64,000 nt of DNA from Akkermansiaceae bacterium (GCA_024233135.1 JACKPZ010000017.1:1-64000), one strand, 5' to 3'. Positions 38,942 to 47,065 are shown, numbered from the stretch's first letter. Notes: generated by a model not told the origin, from the sequence alone. Made by a program: numbers and translations.

Positions 38942-39009
38942 GCGTCGAGGCTAGGGGCGGGACTTTTCGATGTCCATCCGCGTTCGTCCGTGTTTCATCG
39001 GGCGCGCCC

Positions 39010-39762
39010 ATGAAGCTCGCGAAACTCGGCGACGGCCCGGAGATTTTCCACACCATCCAAGGCGAAGGCGTGTCCGCCGGCTGCCCCGCTGTCTTCGTGC
39101 GCTCGTCGCTCTGCAACCTCCACTGCGTCTGGTGCGATACCGACCACACGTGGAACTTCGAAGGCACGCCGTGGAAACACGAGAAGGATGAAACGCCCGG
39201 CTACGCGAAACATCGAAAACAAGACGTCATCATCGAAATGACACCCGCCGAGATTGCGGAGCGCGTCGTCGCCTTCGGCTGCCCGCGCGTCGTGCTCACC
39301 GGCGGCGAACCGCTGCTGCAGGAAGACGAATTCCTCGGCGTGATCGATGCCGTCCGTGCCACCCGGCCCGATTGCGTCTTCGAAGTGGAAACCAACGGCA
39401 CGAAGCTCCCCTCGCCCGGCTTCGCCGCCGCGGTCAACCAGTTCAACGTCTCACCCAAGCTCGGCAACTCGGGCATGGAAGAATCGCTCCGCATCCAACC
39501 CGCGGCTCTCGCATGGTTCGCGGAGTCCCCAAAGGCCTGGTTCAAATTCGTCGTCGCTTCGCCCGCCGATCTCGCCGAGATCCAAAGCCTGCGAACCCGC
39601 TTTAGCGTTCCCGCCGCCCGCGTCCTGCTCATGCCCGAAGGCCGGACCGCCGCCGAACTCGACCGGAACGCCACCATTCTCGCCGAACTCTGCCGCGACC
39701 TCGGCTTCCGCTTCTGCGACCGCCTCCACGTCCGTCTCTGGGGCGACAAACGCGGCGTGTAG
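39010..39762 (+). CDS. queE: 7-carboxy-7-deazaguanine synthase
   Basis: 250 aa. Radical-SAM enzyme of queuosine/deazapurine synthesis converting carboxytetrahydropterin to 7-carboxy-7-deazaguanine. The cluster motif is Cys35-x3-Cys39-x2-Cys42 in RSSLCNLHCVWCDT; IFHTIQGEGVSAG precedes it and LTGGEPLL follows, then FEVETNGT. No queC, queD or queF neighbours are visible here. Length fits the family (about 210-250). Divergent from the adenosyltransferase. Confidence 0.93.
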   Translation: MKLAKLGDGPEIFHTIQGEGVSAGCPAVFVRSSLCNLHCVWCDTDHTWNFEGTPWKHEKDETPGYAKHRKQDVIIEMTPAEIAERVVAFGCPRVVLTGGEPLLQEDEFLGVIDAVRATRPDCVFEVETNGTKLPSPGFAAAVNQFNVSPKLGNSGMEESLRIQPAALAWFAESPKAWFKFVVASPADLAEIQSLRTRFSVPAARVLLMPEGRTAAELDRNATILAELCRDLGFRFCDRLHVRLWGDKRGV

Positions 39763-39817
39763 ACGCGCAACTTTCTCATCGGCACGGGGTTTCCCCGCTG
39801 GTAATTCACTCCCCACC

Positions 39818-40213
39818 ATGAACCGCAACGCACCGCACAACGACGACTCGTGGGAACACGATCCCGTCTGGAAACTGCTCGACCAATCGCCGCGCGCCAC
39901 CGCCGGCGGTCGTTTCGTCGATGACACCGTGCGCGCCGCCCGCCTCGCCGGCCAGCCCGCTCCATGGTGGAAACTCGTCCTACGCCCGCTGCCCATCGCC
40001 AGCCTCGCCGCCGCAACCGCCGCGGTCGCCATCGCCGTCACTTCGTGGAACCAACAGGTGCGCCAGCCGGACACCACCGTCGCCGTCCAGGTCACCACCG
40101 ACCCCCACGCCGACGAAATCGCCGACATCGCCGAAACCGAGGCCCTCATCGCCGCCGTCGACCACATCGACGAGTTCAGCGACAACGAACTGGTGAGCTT
40201 GATCGGGTTTTAG
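39818..40213 (+). CDS. hypothetical single-pass membrane protein
   Basis: 131 aa. Polar start with PVWKLLDQSPRATAGGRFVDD, a hydrophobic stretch at about 50-75 (LRPLPIASLAAATAAVAIAVT), then an acidic extracytoplasmic tail with HADEIADIAETEALIAAVDH and FSDNELVSLIGF. The organisation, conserved cytoplasmic WKLLDQS part, a single helix and an acidic tail, resembles small anti-sigma-like proteins found beside ECF sigma genes in Verrucomicrobia, but no sigma factor is next to it. Followed after 37 bp by the HAD phosphatase gene; may be co-transcribed. Confidence 0.65.
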   Translation: MNRNAPHNDDSWEHDPVWKLLDQSPRATAGGRFVDDTVRAARLAGQPAPWWKLVLRPLPIASLAAATAAVAIAVTSWNQQVRQPDTTVAVQVTTDPHADEIADIAETEALIAAVDHIDEFSDNELVSLIGF

Positions 40214-40249
40214 GTTTCCCTAACCGCCATCGGTCGGCAATCTCGGGAC

Positions 40250-40915
40250 GTGAAACCGAGTCTGATTTTCGACCTCGACGGCACTCTTGTCGATTCCCTG
40301 CCGGGCATCGCCGCGTCGCTGAACCGCACGCTATCCGCGCACGGCCTGCCGGGACATTCAAACGCGATGGTGCGCACCTTCGTCGGTGACGGATTGGCGA
40401 CCTTGATCAAACGCTCGGTTTCCAACCACGACCCCGCCTTGCTGGAGTCCCTGCTCAACTACTACCGACCGGACTATGAGGCGAGCTGGGCCTCCGGCAC
40501 GCGGCCCTATCCGGGCGTCGTCCACTTGCTTTCCGAGCTGGCGCGCGACGGCCACAAACTCGCGGTGCTGTCCAACAAGACCCACGAGTTCACCGCCACG
40601 ATGGTGCGGGCGATTTTCCCGTCGGTCCACTTCGACAAGGTGCTCGGCCTGCGCGAAGGCATGCGGCCGAAACCCGCCCCTGCCGGCGCGCTCGAAGTGC
40701 TCTCCGCCCTCGGCGACCCGCCGTCGAACTGCATCCTCATCGGCGACTCGGTGATGGATATCCAGACGGCCGCCAACGCGGAGATGAAATCCATCGCCGT
40801 CACCTGGGGCTACCAGGACCGTCCCAAACTCATCGCAGCGGGGCCATGGAAGATGGTGGATACCGTCGACGGGTTGGCGCGGGTGCTGGGGAGCGGAGTG
40901 GAAGAGGAGATGTGA
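40250..40915 (+). CDS. HAD hydrolase, phosphoglycolate phosphatase-like
   Basis: 221 aa, GTG start at 40250. HAD signatures: nucleophile Asp8 and Asp10 in IFDLDGTLVDS, motif II VLSNKTHEF, motif III Lys in RPKPAPAGALEV, and motif IV GDSVMDIQTAANA. The cap domain and size fit Gph-type phosphoglycolate phosphatases, which clear 2-phosphoglycolate. Substrate assignment within this large family is uncertain. Immediately downstream begins the REP/transposase region. Confidence 0.85.
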   Translation: MKPSLIFDLDGTLVDSLPGIAASLNRTLSAHGLPGHSNAMVRTFVGDGLATLIKRSVSNHDPALLESLLNYYRPDYEASWASGTRPYPGVVHLLSELARDGHKLAVLSNKTHEFTATMVRAIFPSVHFDKVLGLREGMRPKPAPAGALEVLSALGDPPSNCILIGDSVMDIQTAANAEMKSIAVTWGYQDRPKLIAAGPWKMVDTVDGLARVLGSGVEEEM

Positions 40916-40920
40916 GGCAC

Positions 40921-41030
40921 AAGGAGGGGCGAAACGTGTTCGCCCATCGTGGATGAGCGGCCGATGGGATGTGCGAAGCGCGCGAGATCGACTTCCCATC
41001 CGCATCGGCGGACATGCTCCGCCGCTCCTT
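40921..41030. repeat. pair of inverted REP-like palindromes (BIME-like)
   Basis: Two short palindromic units in opposite orientation. Unit 1 (plus, 40921-40959) starts AAGGAGG and has a 7-bp stem GGGCGAA / TTCGCCC around a 5-base loop (40927-40945), then ends GGATGAGCG. Unit 2 (minus, 40992-41030) starts AAGGAGC with stem CGGCGGA / TCCGCCG and then GGATGGGAAG. Unit 1 recurs at 41712-41747 on the far side of a transposase relic, the usual layout of REP elements mobilised by a REP-associated tyrosine transposase. Confidence 0.75.
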
Positions 41031-41080
41031 GAGAGCTTGGCATTCTTGACTCGCGCGATGGTTCTCGGCACTTTGCGACC

Positions 41081-41709
41081 GTGAATCCCGAGTCGTCCTA
41101 CCCTTCGCTTCGTTTCCTGAGCGAGTGGTCGGAGATTCGAAAAGGTAAGAACCGCCTGCCACACTGGGACGCCAACCGGATCGCGTGTTTCATCACATTC
41201 CGATTGGCCGATTCACTGCCTCTGGATCTTCTCAAGAACTGGCATGTGGAACGAGACCAGTGGATTAAGGAAAACCCACGGCCGTGGGATCACGCTGCGG
41301 AGACCGAATTCCACAAACGCTTCTCAAAGCGAATCGATGGGATGTTGGATCGTGGGTATGGATCGTGCCTGTTGGCCGACGGCAGGTTCGCAAAGGAAGT
41401 ATCCACCACGCTGGCCGCCAAAGACGCGCAACAATATTTCCTCCACTCGTGGGTCATCATGCCAAATCATGTGCATGCCTGATGTCCGCTGAAGGCGTTC
41501 CGTCCATTGTCGGAGCGTGAAACGATTCAGCCGACGAGAATCAAGGCGTGGCGATCCGGAGGAATCTGGCAGAGACTACGACCCGCTGATCCGGTGACTG
41601 GGATCATTTTGTGACCCACGCTATCCGGAGGAACCCGGAGAAAGCGCGGGATGGAAGCCGACAATCTTGCTTCCTTCGAAGCTCCTTGGATCGAAAGGCT
41701 GCATCCTGA
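41081..41709 (+). pseudogene. decayed REP-associated tyrosine transposase (Y1_Tnp, IS200-like)
   Basis: Reads from GTG 41081 for 133 codons: the N terminus (CFITFRLADSLP, HAAETEFHKRF, a DRGYGSCLLAD segment) and HSWVIMPNHVHA with the HUH metal-binding motif of Y1 transposases, then a stop. The missing C-terminal part is present in pieces downstream in other frames: GGIWQR at about 41558-41575, then DYDPLIR one frame off (the WQRDY-like catalytic Tyr region), and HAIRRNPEKARD near 41617-41652. So the gene is interrupted by at least two frame changes and a deletion between HVH and WQR. Such enzymes act on REP palindromes, which flank it on both sides. Confidence 0.82.
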
Positions 41710-42255
41710 CCAAGGAGGGCGAACGTGTTCGCCCTCGGGGATGAGCGTTTCCACGATGGCAGTGCGAGCGCGGAGACGGCAACCCATCCGCCCGGGCGGT
41801 GCTACCTTGTACGCGACACCCCGGTTTTTTTCATCCACTTGTCCGTTGAGCGTGCAGAAGTCGTAGAGCCAGCCGAAGCCGAAGAGGCCCGCGGTGAGGA
41901 GCCAGAGGATGCCGGTCCAGATTTTACCGAGGTAGAAACGGTGGATGCCGAAGACGCCAAGGAAGGTCTGGAGGATCCAGGCGAGCGAGTAATCGTAGCG
42001 GCCGGCGGTGTATTTGGTGTCCGCCCTCCGGTCCATGCCGGGGATCAGGAACAGGTCGATGATCCAGCCGATGCCGATGAGGCCGAAGGTGAGAAGCCAA
42101 ATGGTTCCGGTGATCGGCTTTCCGTAGTAGAACCGGTGGGAACCGGTGAATCCGAAGATCCAGAGGAGATATCCAATCGTCTTGCTGCCGCGATGCGGCA
42201 AACATGGACATGAACTTTTTGACCCAATGATTCTGTCGCTCCAAGTCCGACACAC
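41527..42255 (-). CDS. TM2-domain protein, damaged ends
   Basis: 242 aa open frame, of which residues about 24-146 are the real protein: two TM2 modules, SKTIGYLLWIFGFTGSHRFY followed by helices, and LAWILQTFLGVFGIHRFYLG with a second helix pair ending GWLYDFCTLNGQVDEKN. Each module has the paired helices and HRFYxG turn. TM2 proteins are membrane proteins of unclear function. The remaining C-terminal 96 codons run antisense through the REP palindrome and the transposase relic and look non-coding; the original stop is lost or lies near 41810. The N terminus includes part of the repeat at 42226, so the start is also doubtful (an in-frame TTG occurs at about 42198). Confidence 0.6.
   Translation of the reverse strand: MCRTWSDRIIGSKSSCPCLPHRGSKTIGYLLWIFGFTGSHRFYYGKPITGTIWLLTFGLIGIGWIIDLFLIPGMDRRADTKYTAGRYDYSLAWILQTFLGVFGIHRFYLGKIWTGILWLLTAGLFGFGWLYDFCTLNGQVDEKNRGVAYKVAPPGRMGCRLRARTAIVETLIPEGEHVRPPWSGCSLSIQGASKEARLSASIPRFLRVPPDSVGHKMIPVTGSAGRSLCQIPPDRHALILVG
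41712..41803 (+). repeat. REP-like palindrome plus decayed partner
   Basis: AAGGAGGGCGAACGTGTTCG opens the unit at 41712; the palindrome GGGCGAACGTGTTCGCCC (41717-41734) is perfect over 18 bases, then GGATGAGCG, as in the copy at 40921. After about 35 bases comes CCCATCCG followed by CCCGGGCGG, a worn version of the inverted partner seen at 40992-41030. Sequence between the two units is also similar in both copies. Confidence 0.72.
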
Positions 42256-42291
42256 GAAGCGGCGACAGAATCATTTTGTGACAGGATCATT
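42226..42291. repeat. inverted repeat with 14-bp perfect arms plus third copy
   Basis: AATGATTCTGTCGC (42226-42239) is repeated exactly in inverted form at 42262-42275 with a 22-base spacer, and a third, 12-of-14 match copy lies in tandem at 42278-42291. It sits between the TM2 frame and the AMP-ligase-like gene. It could act as a terminator for one of these genes or be part of a small mobile element; there is no T-tract. Confidence 0.6.
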
Positions 42292-42347
42292 CTTCATGAA
42301 GCCGCGGCCATGGAGAATCCGGAGCGGATTTGTAGCGCCGGCTCGAG

Positions 42348-43541
42348 CTAACCGTCCGTCCGCCAGTGGCGTGGAACCTCCCACAACTGGAGGCGACCGA
42401 CGGCGGCGGACTTGAGCGAGTCGAGATTTGCGCCGGCGGCGAGCACGACGGTGGCGGCGATTTCCTCGAAACGTTCGGGATCCCGGCTCGGGACGGCGTG
42501 GACCGCGGCGTGGGTGACGAGACCGGTTTCAAGAAGCGCCGCCTCGACTTTCGCCGGGCTCACCTTGCGTCCCGCGACATTGATCGCCCCGCCGGTGGTG
42601 CCGCGGAGACGGAGCAGGCCGTCGGCATCGAGAAAGCCGAGGTCGCGCGTCTGATAGACACCCCCACCGAGATGATCGTCCGGGCGGGAGAGATCATATG
42701 AATCGGCAACCGCATCGCTGGACACGCGGATGCGGGCGTCGTCATCGATGGCCAGATCCACGCCCGGGAGAGGACGGCCGAGGACGTCGGCGGAAACACG
42801 AGGAGAGGATGAGTCGTCGTAGGCGATGGCACCGCATTCGCTGGCGCCGTAGAAATTGTGGATCTTGAGTCCGGCGGATGCGAAGACCTCGCGTTCGAGT
42901 TCGATCGGCAACGGGGAGCCGGCGGAAACGGCAAGACCGATCCCGGCGTCGGTGAGGACACCGGATTTCAGCCAGGCGCGCCACATCGGCGGTACGGCAG
43001 GGACGACGATGCCGGGGTGGCGGCGGAACTCGGCCTCGACGACGCGCGGAAACGGCGCGGGCACGATGCTCAACGGCATGCCGAGAATGACGAGCGGGAG
43101 GATGAGATTGGAAAACCCATAGGAATGGGCGGGCGAGATGACGCCGAGGTTCACCCGCCCGGGACCGAGTTCCATCGCGGTGGCGATCCGCCGCAGATCG
43201 GCCAGCAACTGTGGGCCCGTTAGAAACACCCCGCGGGGAACGCCGGACGCGCCGGGTGTGTATTTCACCAGGCGGATTTCCGGACCCGGCTGGCGGGTGA
43301 GGCGCGGTTCGGCGGCGCCGGCCTCGACCGGAATCACGGCCTGTCCATCGCGCCACGCGGCGATGACGGCGGCGGGAAAACCGACACCGGGGCCGGTGCG
43401 GGCGATCACCGGACCGGACGCTGTTTCGATCCCCTCCACCGCGGTGTGGATCTCGGCGAAGGACCATCGTCGCCCGCCTTCGAAGACGGCGGTGCGCCCG
43501 GCGTGGCGTTCGACGGTCTCAAGCCATTGGCGATACAGCAT
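42348..43541 (-). CDS. AMP-binding acyl-adenylate/CoA ligase-like protein, C-terminally short
   Basis: 397 aa. ANL superfamily: the P-loop is altered to KYTPGASGVPRGV, the A4-A5 region shows HNFYGASECGAIAYD (YGxSE), and the A7-A8 region TRDLGFLDADGLLRLRGTT then INVAGRKVSPAKVEAALL is well kept. The frame ends in LWEVPRHWRTDG and lacks the A10 segment with the catalytic Lys (usually PRxxxGKxxR), making it roughly 50 residues shorter than relatives. The missing end lies just before the inverted repeats at 42226-42291. It may be inactive or use a partial reaction. Divergent from the ketosynthase genes, 72 bp apart. Confidence 0.75.
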   Translation of the reverse strand: MLYRQWLETVERHAGRTAVFEGGRRWSFAEIHTAVEGIETASGPVIARTGPGVGFPAAVIAAWRDGQAVIPVEAGAAEPRLTRQPGPEIRLVKYTPGASGVPRGVFLTGPQLLADLRRIATAMELGPGRVNLGVISPAHSYGFSNLILPLVILGMPLSIVPAPFPRVVEAEFRRHPGIVVPAVPPMWRAWLKSGVLTDAGIGLAVSAGSPLPIELEREVFASAGLKIHNFYGASECGAIAYDDSSSPRVSADVLGRPLPGVDLAIDDDARIRVSSDAVADSYDLSRPDDHLGGGVYQTRDLGFLDADGLLRLRGTTGGAINVAGRKVSPAKVEAALLETGLVTHAAVHAVPSRDPERFEEIAATVVLAAGANLDSLKSAAVGRLQLWEVPRHWRTDG

Positions 43542-43613
43542 TTGACAAGGGGTGGCCGCCTGCCTAGCTACCGCTGACTCGGCTGACGAGCCTTAACTCA
43601 CCCGCCCTCACCC

Positions 43614-44852
43614 TTGGCCTGGCCACCGCATCTCACGACCGATTCCGAAAGCCGCCGCGTGGTGGTCACCGGGATGGGCATCGTCTCGCCCATGGGCGCG
43701 GATGTCGCGGAAAACGCCGCGGGATTCCAGGCGGGGCGCTCGGCATTCTCTGAGGTGACGTTCTTCGACGTTTCGCGCCAGCGGGTGAAAACCGCGGGTG
43801 TCGCGCCGGAATGCGCCATCTCGGGTGAGCGCGCGACCCGCCGCATGGACCGCGGCACACGGCTCGCCTTTCACGCAGCGCGCGAGGCGCTCGAGATGTC
43901 CGGTGCCCCCGGACGGGACCGGATGCCGCTGGTGATCGGCACCTCGGCGGCGGCGATGCCGATCGGCGAGGACTATCATCGGGCCGCCCACTCCGGAGAT
44001 GCGCCGCGTCACCTGCAATTGCGGCGGGTCGAAACGTATCAGGCGCAACGCCAACTCACCGCGATGGCCGAACTGCTGGGTGCCGGAGGGCCGATCCGGA
44101 TCATCTCGAACGCCTGCGCGTCCGGGGCGAACGCGATCGGCCATGCGTTTCATCTCGTGCGCTCGGGCCGCGCGGAGCGTGTGCTCGCGGGTGGCTATGA
44201 CGCGCTCTGCCAGCTTGTTTTCGCGGGTTTCGACTCGCTGCAGGCGCTCGCTCCGTCGGGCATCCCCCGCCCGTTCGACGCGCATCGCGACGGTCTCGCA
44301 CTGGGTGAAGGTGCCGCGTTCGTGGTCGTCGAGTCCGCCGCATCCGCAGCGACGCGGGGCGCGCGCGTGATCGCCGAGATCCGCGGCTACGGCGCGGCGA
44401 CGGACACGCACCACCTGACGCAGCCGCATCCGGAGGGAAACACGGCGCTTGAGACGATGTCAGCCGCCTGCGAGATGGCGGGACTGGAGCCGGGACAAAT
44501 CGATTATATCAACTCGCACGGAACGGGCACGCCGCTCAACGACGTCGCCGAGGGGAATGCGATCCGCCGCTGGGCGGGCGACGCGGTTTCCTCAGTGCGG
44601 GTGAGCTCGACAAAGTCGGCGATCGGCCACTTGTTAGGTGGAGCCGGAGCGGTGGAGGCGGTGATCTGCCTGATGGCACTGGAAGGCCAGTGGCTGCCGG
44701 CGAGCCTTCACGTGCGCGAGCCGGATCCGGTCTGCACCTTCGATCTCGTGCGCGAACCGCGGGAGGCGAAACTGGAGAACGTGCTGACGAATTCCTTCGG
44801 TTTCGGCGGGGCGAACGCGACGCTGGTTTTCAGCAAGGAGGACGCGCGATGA
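43614..44852 (+). CDS. beta-ketoacyl-ACP synthase II-like (ketosynthase)
   Basis: 412 aa, TTG start at 43614 taken as the only suitable codon before VVVTGMGIVSPMG. Condensing-enzyme fold with the active-site Cys168 in IISNACASGANAIG, His302 in INSHGTGTPLND and His339 in STKSAIGHLLGGAGAVE; all three catalytic residues are present, so decarboxylative condensation is likely. Translationally coupled (ATGA) to the following chain-length-factor-like gene, as in type II polyketide and aryl-polyene loci. It is probably not the housekeeping FabF: the operon partner argues for specialised chain synthesis. Confidence 0.86.
   Translation: MAWPPHLTTDSESRRVVVTGMGIVSPMGADVAENAAGFQAGRSAFSEVTFFDVSRQRVKTAGVAPECAISGERATRRMDRGTRLAFHAAREALEMSGAPGRDRMPLVIGTSAAAMPIGEDYHRAAHSGDAPRHLQLRRVETYQAQRQLTAMAELLGAGGPIRIISNACASGANAIGHAFHLVRSGRAERVLAGGYDALCQLVFAGFDSLQALAPSGIPRPFDAHRDGLALGEGAAFVVVESAASAATRGARVIAEIRGYGAATDTHHLTQPHPEGNTALETMSAACEMAGLEPGQIDYINSHGTGTPLNDVAEGNAIRRWAGDAVSSVRVSSTKSAIGHLLGGAGAVEAVICLMALEGQWLPASLHVREPDPVCTFDLVREPREAKLENVLTNSFGFGGANATLVFSKEDAR
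44835..44840 (+). promoter_or_regulatory. Shine-Dalgarno AAGGAG
   Basis: Perfect AAGGAG eight bases before the ATG at 44849, inside the end of the ketosynthase gene. One of the strongest ribosome sites in the window, it fixes the start of the chain-length-factor-like gene. Confidence 0.8.
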
Positions 44853-45868
44853 GCACGACGCTCGCGATCACCGGTTGGGGCGCGGTTTCCCCCGCGGGAT
44901 GGGGTGCGGCCGCGCTGGCGGACGCACTTGCCAGCAGCAGCCCGTGTGAGACGAGCCCGCTCGAGCGGAAACTCGGCGATTCCACGGTAACGACATTGGT
45001 CCGCCGCGTCCCCGCCGGCGGGACGGCTCCGCGGGTGCCACGCCTGCGCCGTGCGAGCCCGATCGCCAAGTTCGCGGCAGCGGCGGTGGCCGAAGCGCTC
45101 GGACCGGAACGCATCGCTCTCGCGGCTTCAGGTAAACTGCGGGTCGGTGTGGTGTTCACCATCAGCAACGGCTGCGTCAACTACTCGAACCGTTTCTTCA
45201 ACGAAGTGCTGGCCGATCCCTCGCTGGCGAGCCCGATCCTGTTTCCCGAAACCGTCTTCAACGCTCCATCGAGCCATCTCTCGGCGATGCTCGGCGGCTC
45301 GGCGCCGAACGACACGCTCATCAGCGACGATTCGGGATTTTTCAGCGGCATCGACCTCGCGGCCGAGTGGATCGAACGCGGCGAGGTGGACGGCTGCCTG
45401 GTGGTCGCCGCCGAGGAACTCGACTGGCTCAGCGCCGAGGCGGTGACGCTCTACTCGCGGCGGATGGTACCGGCGGAAGGCGCGGGCGCGATCTATCTGG
45501 CGGCCGCGGAGGGCCCGGTGGTCCTCGATTCGCTGCCGGATCCGGTTTCCTATCAGCTCCGAAGCCGTGCGGAGGCGGCGGCGGAACTCCGGCGTTTGCT
45601 CGACGTTGCGGACGACGGAGCGACTCTGTTCGTCGACAGTCGTTCGGGCGTGGACCGTTTCGACCGCGGGGAAACCGCGGCTTGGGCCGGCTGGCAAGGT
45701 CCGCGCTGGTCGCCCCGTGCGGTGCTCGGGGAAACGATGGGCGCGAGCGCCGCGCTGCAGGTCGTCGCCGCGGTGGAGCATCTGGCCCGCGGTGGTTGCG
45801 GGCGCGCGGTGGTGGCCACCAGCGGATGGAACCAGCAGGCGGCGGGCGCGGCTTTCCGAGCGTCTTGA
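44849..45868 (+). CDS. chain-length-factor-like ketosynthase homologue without catalytic residues
   Basis: 339 aa. Aligns by eye with its upstream partner but has lost the catalytic set: the Cys is Ser162 in LISDDSGFFSGIDLA, and the two His are replaced (FVDSRSGVDRF for NSHGTGT; GETMGASAAL for the IGHLLGGAGA region). This is the pattern of CLF/KS-beta subunits that pair with a ketosynthase to set product chain length. Overlaps the ketosynthase stop. With the AMP-ligase-like gene divergent next door, the three resemble a stripped core of an aryl-polyene or type II polyketide pathway; no ACP, ketoreductase or dehydratase gene is present in the window. Confidence 0.8.
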   Translation: MSTTLAITGWGAVSPAGWGAAALADALASSSPCETSPLERKLGDSTVTTLVRRVPAGGTAPRVPRLRRASPIAKFAAAAVAEALGPERIALAASGKLRVGVVFTISNGCVNYSNRFFNEVLADPSLASPILFPETVFNAPSSHLSAMLGGSAPNDTLISDDSGFFSGIDLAAEWIERGEVDGCLVVAAEELDWLSAEAVTLYSRRMVPAEGAGAIYLAAAEGPVVLDSLPDPVSYQLRSRAEAAAELRRLLDVADDGATLFVDSRSGVDRFDRGETAAWAGWQGPRWSPRAVLGETMGASAALQVVAAVEHLARGGCGRAVVATSGWNQQAAGAAFRAS

Positions 45869-45873
45869 GGGGC

Positions 45874-46338
45874 TCAGGCGAGCGGGCGCATCGACTTGAA
45901 CTCGCCCTTCTCGCAGGCGATCACGAAGGCCTCGGCATAACTTTTCAGCTTGTCCCAATAGAGGCGGATCTTGTCGGCCTCCTGCTTGGTCACGCTGTGG
46001 TCGTCCGATGCGTCCGAGATCTCGTTGAGCAGGTCCGAGAACTGCGAGATGATCTCACGGGTGGCGGGCAACACGTGGCCGATCGGCTCGCCCTCATGCA
46101 CCGAGTTTTTCACGAAATGGCCGCCGCGCTGGCGGCAGAGCCACTCGACGATGCCGTTGTCATCGCTGAGTTCGATGATGCCCATCAAGCGGTCGAGCGG
46201 ATTGCGGCTGCCGGATCCGTCCTCGCTCTGCTGTTCGGCCCATTTGTAAACGAGCGACAATGAGACGCCCAGTTCCGCTGCGACCGCCTTCGGGGTGGTC
46301 TTGCGGAACGCCTCACGAAGGACTTCATGGCTTTCCAT
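45874..46338 (-). CDS. phage CII-like regulator
   Basis: 154 aa. Starts MESHEVLREAFRKTTPKAVAAELGVSLSLVYKWAEQ, a helix-turn-helix with the DNA-recognition helix at about 22-34, followed by KQEADKIRLYWDKLKSYAEA, a helical C-terminal part. The layout matches the phage-regulator CII-like family used by temperate phages and found as chromosomal singletons in Verrucomicrobia. No phage genes are near. Convergent with the CLF gene, 5 bp between stops. Confidence 0.65.
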   Translation of the reverse strand: MESHEVLREAFRKTTPKAVAAELGVSLSLVYKWAEQQSEDGSGSRNPLDRLMGIIELSDDNGIVEWLCRQRGGHFVKNSVHEGEPIGHVLPATREIISQFSDLLNEISDASDDHSVTKQEADKIRLYWDKLKSYAEAFVIACEKGEFKSMRPLA

Positions 46339-46416
46339 GACGGGAAACTGTCAGCCCGTGCGCGGTTTGGGAAGCCGACAAATCGCCATCGTGCCAGAAT
46401 TCGCCCGGCCGGTGGA

Positions 46417-47016
46417 TCAATCGGCCTCCGGTTTTGCGGGCTCCGGCTCGACGATCACCTTGGTGCGCGCCCAGTCGTCGCCGAGCCTGCGGCCGCGCCC
46501 GGGTTTGTCCTCGCGGGTGAGCAGAATGACGAGCTCGACGATGGCGAAGAACGGGATGAGCAGGGCGATGTTGCGCAGGATGCCGGCCTGCCAGTTGCCG
46601 GTGAGCGCCTCGCCGGATTCCGTGACGGCGCGCAGTTTCATCGCGCTCTTGCCCACGCTGCGGCCGTTCAGGAAGGGCAGGCAGTCGCGGGTGACGAGGT
46701 AGGCGCCGCCAAGCAGGCCGGCGACGCGCGACTCGAGGCCGCCGAGGAAATCCGGCAGCACGATGAAAGCCGCCATCGTCAGGCCGGTCGCGACGAGGAA
46801 ATCGATGAGCGCGGCAACCACCCGGATGTTGAAGGAGGCGACGCCCGCGTCCGGGGTGTGGTCGTCCACCGGGTCGCCGGGTTGGCGCACCTTCACGGCC
46901 ACGGCCGGCGCGTGTTTCTCCGGCGGCGTTTCGATTTCCGGCTTCGGCAGGTCGGGCGGCGGGATGTCCGGTTTCGGGATATCGGGCGGAGGGACGGGTT
47001 TCTCGGGATCACTCAT
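46417..47016 (-). CDS. RDD-family membrane protein
   Basis: 199 aa from ATG 47016. A Pro/Glu/Lys-rich cytoplasmic start (about 1-45) precedes RDD-domain helices: FNIRVVAALIDFLVATGLTM, GVLLGGAYLVTRDCLPFLN-like loop with GRSVGKSAMKLRAV, and LRNIALLIPFFAIVELVILL. RDD proteins are small membrane proteins whose role is mostly unknown (ion or osmotic functions in some). 78 bp from the CII-like gene, and its upstream neighbour is divergent in function; probably alone. Confidence 0.82.
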   Translation of the reverse strand: MSDPEKPVPPPDIPKPDIPPPDLPKPEIETPPEKHAPAVAVKVRQPGDPVDDHTPDAGVASFNIRVVAALIDFLVATGLTMAAFIVLPDFLGGLESRVAGLLGGAYLVTRDCLPFLNGRSVGKSAMKLRAVTESGEALTGNWQAGILRNIALLIPFFAIVELVILLTREDKPGRGRRLGDDWARTKVIVEPEPAKPEAD

Positions 47017-47065
47017 GGCACTGGCTGTTAGGATAGCACGATTCGGCGGCAAGGCCGATGGGAAA

